36,873 nt of DNA, from the NCBI GenBank assembly GCA_032988165.1, contig JANTQF010000346.1, forward strand, positions 1-36,873, given 5' to 3'. The stretch is from Emmonsiellopsis sp. PD_33 (taxonomy: Eukaryota; Ascomycota; Eurotiomycetes; Onygenales; Ajellomycetaceae). A program made the position numbers and the translations under genes. The notes beneath the pieces were generated by a model that ran no database searches, was not told the origin of the DNA, and worked only from the letters and a program-made list of their open reading frames with translations. Shown here piece by piece: positions 29,880 to 36,873 of this stretch; positions within the stretch are counted from its first letter, which is position 1; each line of letters begins with the position of its first letter.

Positions 29880-31032
29880 ATTTGAGTGAGGGGTTGAGTT
29901 TTTGTTTTTAATTTTTCGTTGATGTATCTGATCTAACTAACTAACTACCTACCTTACTTTGTTATCCATTTTATACCTTTGGCGTTTCTTCTTGTTCTTT
30001 TTATTGTTTGTTGCTTGCTGTCTATGCTTGATCCATTTTCATTTTTTTTTTCTGTTGATTGGTTCTTTGGCTTCCTTTCCTAGAATGAGAGAGTAAGGTG
30101 TTTTTGTGATCATAAGGAAGATTTCCAACTTACCTGGCTCTCTATATATATACTACTACCTGCCAAAAAATGGGAAAACTTCATATATCCATCAAACTCA
30201 TCCACCAGTTCATCATTTATCCCCCTTTACTTACCTTTATATGGTAGGTACGATATCATAAGCTCTCTTTTACTCTTTCTGTCTCATTTCTGTTTTATAC
30301 CCATTGCTTCAGATTAGCGTTAAAAAGCAAAGCAGAGCAGAGCAAAAGAAAATAGCCTCAAAAAACATCTCTGCTCTGTGTTAATGTTTGCTTTTCCTTG
30401 TCCTTTACTACCCCCCCCCCAAACACCCCCCCTCTTCTTCTCTGCTTTTTCATTTGTGCTATGTATATAGGGCTAAAAAATGGAAGAAAGCAAGTGGGAG
30501 ATGTATTAGATTAGTTAATGAAATGCTTTTCTATGTGTGTGCAATGGATGGTGCTTCTATTTCAAAAAGAGGGGAAAAACATGGAAAAATAGGAAATAGA
30601 AAATAGTTGAAAAAAAAAAAAAAAATGAAATGAAATAAGATAGCAGTAGGTAGGTAGTTAGGTAAGTAAAATGAAGCAAGAACAGGAATAAAGAAAAAGC
30701 AAATTGCAACCCCAACATAGAGAGATAAGACAAGACATACAGTATTTACTGCTCTCCCATTACCATGATAACCCACCCACCACCACCAACCCCCCCTTCT
30801 TGCTTGAAAACAGATATCATCTTATGTACATGTGCATTTGTTTTTCAGTCCATCCCAGCAAAAAAGTAAGGAAACGGACGGGAAAAGGAAAAAAGCCCCC
30901 CGTTTGTCTCTAATAAATAGGCGCAGTGGTTCCGTCCCTTTTCTTATTTTTTTTTTATTTATCCCCGCTTAGACAAGAAAATGTGAGGTGGAGCGAGTTG
31001 CTTGGATTTTTTTTCTCTTATATATTTTTTCT
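29880..31032. other. Convergent intergenic region
   Basis: This is 1.15 kb between the RRP14 stop and the complex I 23 kDa stop. It is T/A-rich with poly-C near 30411, poly-A near 30609 and tandem TAACTAACTAAC near 29937. No gene is seen; both 3' UTRs are expected here. Confidence 0.65.
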
Positions 31033-32052
31033 TTATCTGTATGGAGCATCAGCACGAGCGGCGGCGGCCAGTTCCGGCTCCCACTTGTCGCCGTTGGCGA
31101 GTAGTTTTTCCTTGTTGTACAGCAGTTCTTCTCTGGTTTCGGTGGCGTATTCGGCATTGGGGGCTGGATGTAACGCGTTAGTTTGCTTTTTCATCATTTG
31201 AGAAAGGTCGGTTGATGATAGATGTGGTTGTGTGTGTGGTATAACTTGATCCATATGGTATCCCTAGGGCAGAGGTATACAAGGTAATTTCACATGGCCA
31301 CGCCAACAAAGCATATCGAAACACTCACATTCAACAATGGCATCAACGGGACAACTCTCCTGGCAGAACCCGCAGTAGATGCACTTGGTCATGTCAATAT
31401 CATATCGAGTCGTCCGTCGGCTGCCGTCCTCTCTCTCTTCGGCTTCGATGGTGATGGCTTGGGCGGGACAGATGGCTTCGCAGAGCTTGCAGGCGATGCA
31501 GCGCTCTTCGCCGGATGGGTAGCGGCGGAGGGCGTGCTCGCCGCGGAATCGGGGGGAGATGGGGCCCTTTTCGAAGGGGTAGAAGATTGTGTATCTATGG
31601 GATGCGGGTTAGAAGGGGGGTTTATGTATTTGAGAGAGGTGGGGGTGGGTTGTGGAGCCCAATGCGTGTGTAAGTAAGTGATGGCTAGAGTGCGAATCCC
31701 CGTAGGCCATCAAGAGACGAAGATGAGGAGGCATATAGGGAGCAATGGATACGTACGGCGGTCTGAAAAATTGCTCGAGCACGACGTACATGCCGCGCAT
31801 CAGCTCAGTCAGCAGGAAGTACTGGCCGGCCTTGTCGAGCGCAGACTCGTCGCCCTGGTCCCATCTCTTTGGTGGTGGCAGACGGAAGCCCTGTCGCGGG
31901 GGGCCGGCGGGGGTGGCATGTCGTCTGGCTGAGGTCGAGAAGGCGAGGGCGGTGGTTGTGGGACGCAGGCGGAGGGCGGACGAGGAGGAGAGCTGGGCGG
32001 CGGCAGGCCGGGTGTAGGCCAGCAGGCGGGGGACAGCCGTGGAGGAAGCCAT
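31033..32052 (-). CDS. NUO8: Complex I 23 kDa (TYKY/NDUFS8) subunit
   Basis: This is the NADH:ubiquinone oxidoreductase 2x[4Fe-4S] subunit that carries clusters N6a and N6b in the peripheral arm. It has 230 residues in three exons: 31757..32052, 31329..31594 and 31033..31163 (693 nt, in frame). An N-terminal targeting region rich in Arg, Ser and Ala ends near FSTSARR. The core has RPPYTIFYPFEKGPISPRFR, GEHALRRYPSGEERC, then the two cluster motifs CIACKLCEAICP and CIYCGFCQESCP (C-x2-C-x2-C-x3-C-P each, all eight Cys present). The C-terminal tail with EELLYNKEKLLANGDKWE is also typical. Donors are GTACGT and GTGAGT. It acts in the inner mitochondrial membrane. Divergent from ACP, another complex I-linked protein. 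Confidence 0.96.
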
Positions 32053-32381
32053 GGTGCGGGAGGGGAGAGGCGGGAGGCGAGAGTCAATGGCTGTGTCTGT
32101 CTCTATATCCGTCTCTCTCTCTCGTCGTCGGGTGTGCTTGACCTGGGATGTTTGGGGGATGCTTAGGTCAGCATGTCATGGTGTTCTGCCGCGCGCTGAT
32201 TGGCCGCGTTCGGAGCTGTGGAAAACCCGAGCCGCAAAGCACAAGAACTTCTTGCCCAACGACAACCCAAGAAGAAGAGTCAAGAGCCAGCCCATCCTCT
32301 CTCATCCACCACGCTCAGCCCTTGTCTGCTCCTGTCTCTGTCTCTGTTTCTGTCGCCGTCTCGCCGCGTCGCCCGCCCACC
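32053..32381. promoter_or_regulatory. Divergent promoter of NUO8 and ACP
   Basis: A compact 329 bp region separates the two starts. CCAATCA (reverse strand, 32197..32203) lies near the middle and fits the HAP-complex consensus, which in fungi drives respiratory genes. The flanks are CT-rich on the plus strand, as in many fungal promoters. Confidence 0.6.
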
Positions 32382-33134
32382 ATGTTCCGTTCCGCTGTTG
32401 CCCGCTCGCTGCGCTCCGCCGCCGTCCCTCGCGCTGTGCGCCAGTCTGGCGTCGCCTTCCACATCCCCAAGAGCTCGGCTCTGAGCCGCCCATCCCAATT
32501 CACCCCATGCTTTGCCTGCCAGTCCATCCGATCATACTCTGCTCCTGCTGGCCTAACACAGACCGAGATTGAGGGCAGAATAGTCGATCTGCTGAAGAAC
32601 TTCGACAAGGTATGTGCCCGTGGCTGGGTCTATAATTCCCTATCAAATCACTAATATGGCCGCGGTTATAGGTCTCGGACCCATCTAAGGTATGCAATGG
32701 CTTTGCAAATGGCTCAGGAGGGCGGCAGTATACTTATGTCTTGGCAGATCACCAGCACCTCGCACTTCTCGAACGATTTGGGATTGGACAGCTTGGATAC
32801 CGTTGAGGTTGTTATGGCCATTGAGGAGGTAATTCGATGACAGTGTCCTGTGTGGTGGAGTATTAGGCTCTAATATGAATGGGAAATAGGAATTCAGCAT
32901 CGAGATCCCCGATAAGGAGGCGGATGCCATCCACAGCAGTACGTTGCGCCCAGGTCTTGGATAACAGGATGCAAACATCCGATGCGGATGAGCGGTATGG
33001 CGCAACCAACCAATATGCTAACGAGTAACAGTTGACCAAGCTGTTAGCTACATCAGCTCCCAGCCTGATGGTACGTCTCCAACTTGCCCCTCGACAACAT
33101 TGAATGGCTCCTAACATTATCTGCAGCCCACTAA
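32382..33134 (+). CDS. ACP1: Mitochondrial acyl carrier protein
   Basis: The protein has 140 residues in six exons: 32382..32609, 32672..32689 (18 nt), 32748..32828, 32890..32938, 33032..33070 and 33127..33134 (8 nt), total 423 nt in frame. It is the mitochondrial acyl carrier protein (NDUFAB1/NUO-12 type), which carries growing acyl chains for type II fatty-acid and lipoate synthesis and is also a complex I and LYR-protein partner. A targeting leader ends near CQSIRSYSAP. The carrier domain has the phosphopantetheine site DLGLDSLDTVE (modified Ser in the DSL), then VVMAIEEEFSIEIPDKEAD and a last helix AVSYISSQPDAH. The usual phosphopantetheine arm sequence is intact. Confidence 0.95.
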
Positions 33135-33982
33135 ACGTCTGACGCCGAGAAGAGTGAGAGGTGACTGGATGTGCTTGAAGGACCATGTATCTATATAGCG
33201 CGCAGAGCGGAGGATCCAGTGGGTGAGCGGCATCGGGGACAGGTGCAATTTTTTGGGGGACTCCTGTTCCTCTATTTACTATATCGTGTACATCAACCAT
33301 CAGCTTCAAACGTGCGAAATTTGATACAGCTAGAACAGCCGCCCTCTGCGTGTTTTATCTATTCCTTAAATACCAAAGCAGTCAATTTGCTGCTCTGTTC
33401 CATCATACGAAATATTGTAGTCCCGGTGTGGGCAGATGTTTCCCTGTGCTAAAACCGCTATATAAACCGTGGCCCAAGACAAGATGGCACTGCAGAGTTC
33501 ATGGAAAGTATAAACTGGCAATTAAACACTGCCGATGACCTGTCCAACCGCTATATCATTACAATTATGATTTCTCTCTCGTAAATAACTTTTTTGTCTC
33601 TTCCGGCACATGCGCTGAGGCGACGCCAAGACTCGGCCGTCCACTCTCTCCAACCTCAGCCAAAAATCCCACGAGAAACACACGCCTCAACGCTGCTTGC
33701 ACCGCCCGCCCCGGCACGATCCAATTGATTCCAGCACCCAGTTCGGCTTCCTTTTGCTTCCGGAACTCGCAAAGTCCCCTGTAACCTTGCTACTCCACGA
33801 CCGCCGTTGGTGGTTGTCCGCAGAATTGGTGTCGTCACCAACCTCACCCGCCTCGACCACCGCCCCAACACCTCCGAACCCCCCAAGTCTATGCTTCACC
33901 CTTCGACCATCTCCTGAGCTGCCTCCCTCCCCTCCCCCGGCCCCCTCGACTCCCGCCCACACGCATTTCTCCCTCTTATTCC
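33135..33982. other. Intergenic region, ACP to VPS74
   Basis: This is 848 bp between two plus-strand genes. The last 350 bp are C-rich and likely include the promoter and long leader of VPS74. No gene is seen. Confidence 0.6.
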
Positions 33983-35348
33983 ATGGCTTCTGCCGGTGGT
34001 CTGACTCGTCGTCGCGGTGGCGGTCGAGCTGGCACTGACGACGGCCATGACGGCAGCCGAGTCGCTTCTCCGTCCCCCCTGAACGGCGGGTCTCCGTTTG
34101 ACAGTCGCGTGCCGGAGACTTCTTTTACCGGCGGCGAAAACGGGCACAAGATCGCCTTTGATCCAAGGGATATTAGCGAAAATGAAGACAGGCACAAGCA
34201 GCCCAAGCTGACGTTGATGGAGGAAGTGCTCCTTATGGGTTTAAAAGACAAGCAGGTATATCCTCCCCTCTTTTTATAACAACTGTGAAGATGGGCGGAA
34301 TGTTTTTGGGGCAGATCTACTTTCTATATACTTCCTCCTACACTGGTGCGATTGGATCTCATTGCGCGTGGGGGGTTGGTTTTGGAATTTTTTTATCTAA
34401 CTCCGCCGCTCCTATACTAGGGATACCTCTCCTTCTGGAACGAGAATATTTCATACGCTCTACGAGGATGCATTGTCATCGAACTGGCCTTCCGCGGCCG
34501 CATCAGCATGCAAAGGGACTCCTCGCGACGACGCTTTCCACTTGCCGATCGGGTTATCGAAGTTATTGACGACTCCTTGACGGGGGAGGTCTTGCTGGAC
34601 GAGACGCTGAAGATGATGAAGTCGAGTGAAAAGATGAGCGTTAGCTCGTGGATTGATTTATTGAGCGGTGCGTCGTCGTCTTGCTTGTGCCATGCGAGAC
34701 CTTAGTATAATAGCTAACGTTATAAACATCTGCGTGTCACAGGCGAAACGTGGAACCTTATGAAAATCGGCTACCAACTGAAACAGGTCAGAGAACGACT
34801 CGCAAAGGGACTGGTGGACAAGGGCATCCTCCGCACGGAGAAACGCAACTTTCTCCTTTTTGACATGGCCACCCACCCTGTGGCAGACACCGGCGCAAAG
34901 GACGAAATCCACAAGCGAGTCCGCAACGTCTGCAGCAGTCGTACCGTCATCCTCACGCCCAACCAATTCGTGCCCGAGGATATTGAATTCAGATACCTTA
35001 GGACCATTTCGATGGTTTGCGCTGCCTATGCTGCCAATGTCCTGGAGAACGCGTTGGTGACCATGGGCCATGAGGCGCGCGAGAGAGCATTTGCGCAAGT
35101 GGACGAGTTGCTGTCAGAATACTCGCAATGGCCATTTGCCCGACGGACGGGCGGGTCGCAAGGGATCGGAGCGAACTTGGCTCAGGCGATCAACGATGAA
35201 GTTGAGAAGGCGAAAGATAAGGAGCTTCAGCTGGAGGTGAGTTATTTCCCCCCCCTCTAGACGTCCCATTTACTAATCTTGTCCTTAACTCGTATAGGTG
35301 GTCGCAGCCTGTTTGAGCGTCTTTACTCGCCTTGATTCCTTACTTTAA
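33983..35348 (+). CDS. VPS74: Vps74/GOLPH3 Golgi phosphoprotein
   Basis: The protein has 354 residues in four exons: 33983..34255, 34421..34667, 34743..35236 and 35298..35348 (1065 nt, in frame). It is Vps74/GOLPH3, a peripheral Golgi protein that binds PI4P and tethers glycosyltransferases for retrieval. An N-terminal disordered, Arg/Gly-rich region (LTRRRGGGRAG) is followed by the GOLPH3 fold: LTLMEEVLLMGLKDKQGYLS, FWNENISYALRGCIVIELA, RVIEVIDDSLTGEVLLDETL, SSWIDLLSGETWN, QLKQVRERLAKGLVDKGIL and NFLLFDMATHP. The last exon encodes VVAACLSVFTRLDSLL. Core lengths match yeast and human members. Confidence 0.94.
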
Positions 35349-36149
35349 ACGATATGTCTGTCATCTTGTTCCGCTACACAGCTCTGATCATTTTGAGATA
35401 TATTTGTTGTTGGCGTCCGTTCCTCACTTTGGTTTCCCTGACTGCCTGACCCAACCCTCCCCGAGTTCTATAATCCCTCGTTTCCTCCACCGCCTCCTTC
35501 CTCTACGCCTTCTTTTCCCTGAAACCCTGGACAAACCATACTACATTCAATGATGGAACTACACATGAAAGGAAAGGCAGGTCCCGTCGAATTTATTCGG
35601 ATTTCCTCTTTTTCTATCTGCGCATGAAATTTTCCAATGCCGGTTTTTTTATGCTACTTTAGTACCCAAGCTAGCCTGTTTCTTGGTTTTTTTTTTTTCC
35701 CTCGTGCGTCTTATAATACGGCTCTCTTTTGTGCTTCTAGATGGGAATCGAATTTTTCTTTTTACCAAACAGCAAGCGGGGCTGGAAAGGGAGATCATGG
35801 ATCATTTATTGTACGAAACTAACAAAACGGACAGACGAGAGCCTTCCACTGCCTGGGTTGTTATCTGAATTACTGCACCCCTTTTTTTGCTTCTTTTTTT
35901 TGTTTTCCACCTGTTTCTTTCTTTTTCTTGTTATTTCAATTCTTCTTGTCTCGTTTTTCTTCTACAATAATATTCTATCCCTATCAAATATTTCTACCTT
36001 ATAGTATTTATTTTTACTCACTTCCCATGCCGTTCCGTTGTTCCTTCGCTTGCTCCCTGCAATATAAATGACGATGAGATTTATTCATGGCTAATGAAAT
36101 CAGTCTTGTTATCCCTATCCCAATATACAATAAACGTACCCCTACCCCC
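35349..36149. other. Convergent intergenic region
   Basis: This is 801 bp between the VPS74 stop and the MDR stop. It is T-rich (long TTTTTCTT runs near 35690 and 35885), as expected for 3' UTRs. No gene is seen. Confidence 0.6.
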
Positions 36150-36748
36150 CTACTGCCCATCATAATTAACCCTCACCACCACCTCCCCCCTCCCCCTCCG
36201 GCTCTCCAGCAACTCCACAATCTCCCTCCCCTCATCAAACTGCATCTCCCTCTCTTCAAACGCCCTGATCTCCCCCTTGTCTAGCAGCATGGCAATCTTC
36301 TCCAACTGCTCCCCATCCGGCCGCACCGTGAAAAACCGACTCATCAGGTTTCTCTTCTGAATACTTTCCCGGACCCCCGCCCACATCCCATCCCGCTCCG
36401 GTATAGGCTGCACGTTACTAAACACCATCCCGCCATCCCTCACGATAGCAGGATCATACGCCCCCCTCAGCATCTCGCCGCCAACACAATCAACGACCAA
36501 ATCAACGGGCGGCCAGTCCCGCTGTCGGAAAATCCCAGCTAACCCACGCCCACCACCACCCACGGAAGAATAATCAACAACCTCATCAACGCCCAACTCC
36601 CCCTTAAAAAACCCCTCATCAACCCCACCACCACCCAAAACACAAAAACAAACCCAAACCCTCCCCTCCCCACCAGCCCCCTCCCCAAAAAGACTCCTCG
36701 CCCTAATCAACTGCCCAACCATCCCCGCAACCCCATTCCCCACCCCCC

Positions 36749-36781
<33 letters not shown>

Positions 36782-36873
36782 ACCCCCCCCCACAAACACA
36801 ACTTCATATCGCGGGGCCATGCAGGTACTGTTTACAAAAAGACGAGACAAAAATCCTCCCCCGCCTCTCTTCT
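36150..36873 (-). CDS. MDR-family zinc-type dehydrogenase, C-terminal part
   Basis: This is the C-terminal part of a medium-chain dehydrogenase/reductase (quinone reductase or alcohol dehydrogenase-like), cut by the window end. The readable minus-strand frame runs to a TAG at 36150..36152. It starts in a Gly-rich dinucleotide loop (GVGNGVAGMVGQLIRARS), the Rossmann entry of this family. It goes on through VDLVVDCVGGEMLRGAYDPA, DGGMVFSNVQPIPE, SRFFTVRPDGEQLEKIAML and ends AFEEREMQFDEGREIVELLE, VVVRVNYDGQ. The last block matches the usual MDR C terminus. Just upstream in gene direction is a long poly-G stretch (C on the plus strand) where the Gly-rich loop should continue, so the exact protein there is not reliable. 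The catalytic domain is outside the window. Third bases are almost all G/T. Confidence 0.75.
36741..36791. repeat. Poly-C tract (assembly caution)
   Basis: An almost pure C run, with about 32 uninterrupted C at 36750..36781 and further C on both sides, lies within or beside the coding part of the MDR gene. Length and frame here may be wrong. It may be a real homopolymer or a sequencing artefact. Confidence 0.85.

Noticed and set aside
1..36873. tRNA, rRNA, CRISPR or intact transposon
   Set aside because: No T-loop-like GGTTCGA element in a cloverleaf context, no direct-repeat and spacer array, and no transposase or reverse transcriptase motifs were seen. A profile search was not possible here.

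Overview
The window looks like nuclear DNA of a filamentous ascomycete, most likely a member of the Eurotiomycetes. Genes are dense and lie on both strands. Almost every gene has short spliceosomal introns (about 50 to 160 nt) with GT..AG ends and CTRAC-like branch sites. The protein families are fungal: a DDR48-like stress protein, an RRT8/LDS-like membrane protein, a YMC1-type carrier, Vps74, Rrp14, mitochondrial IF2 and uS2m, complex I subunits and a secreted GMC oxidoreductase. I see no bacterial, viral or plasmid signature, no tRNA or rRNA gene, no CRISPR array and no intact transposon. Most exon joins below were worked out by hand and keep frame from start to stop.

Layout, left to right: the 3' end of an RTC3/SBDS-domain gene (+, partial); a four-exon DDR48-like repeat protein (-); an RRT8/EI24-like membrane protein (-); a type II haloacid dehalogenase-like HAD protein (-), divergent from a fungal HNH-motif protein (+); an unrecognised protein with a basic tail (+); mitochondrial translation initiation factor IF2 with an N-terminal RanBP2-type zinc finger (-), divergent from a YMC1-type mitochondrial carrier (+); a small VOC/glyoxalase-fold protein (-); a 2.2 kb gap holding a possible decayed gene; a seven-exon secreted GMC oxidoreductase (+); mitochondrial ribosomal protein uS2m (-); a Q/G/Y-rich glycine-zipper protein (-); an F-box protein (-), divergent from the ribosome-biogenesis factor Rrp14/SURF6 (+); the complex I TYKY subunit (-), divergent from the mitochondrial acyl carrier protein (+); Vps74/GOLPH3 (+); and the C-terminal part of an MDR-family dehydrogenase (-), cut by the window end next to a poly-C tract.

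The genes do not form one pathway, but five serve mitochondria (IF2, uS2m, the carrier, the complex I 23 kDa subunit and the acyl carrier protein). The last two share a 329 bp divergent promoter with a central CCAAT box. The carrier and IF2 also share a divergent promoter.

The most unusual signal is not a gene. In at least five genes on both strands the synonymous third base switches partway along the coding sequence from almost only C/A to almost only G/T. Because the pattern looks the same after reverse complementing, the plus strand always goes from C/A-rich to G/T-rich whichever way the gene points. I know of no standard explanation for this.
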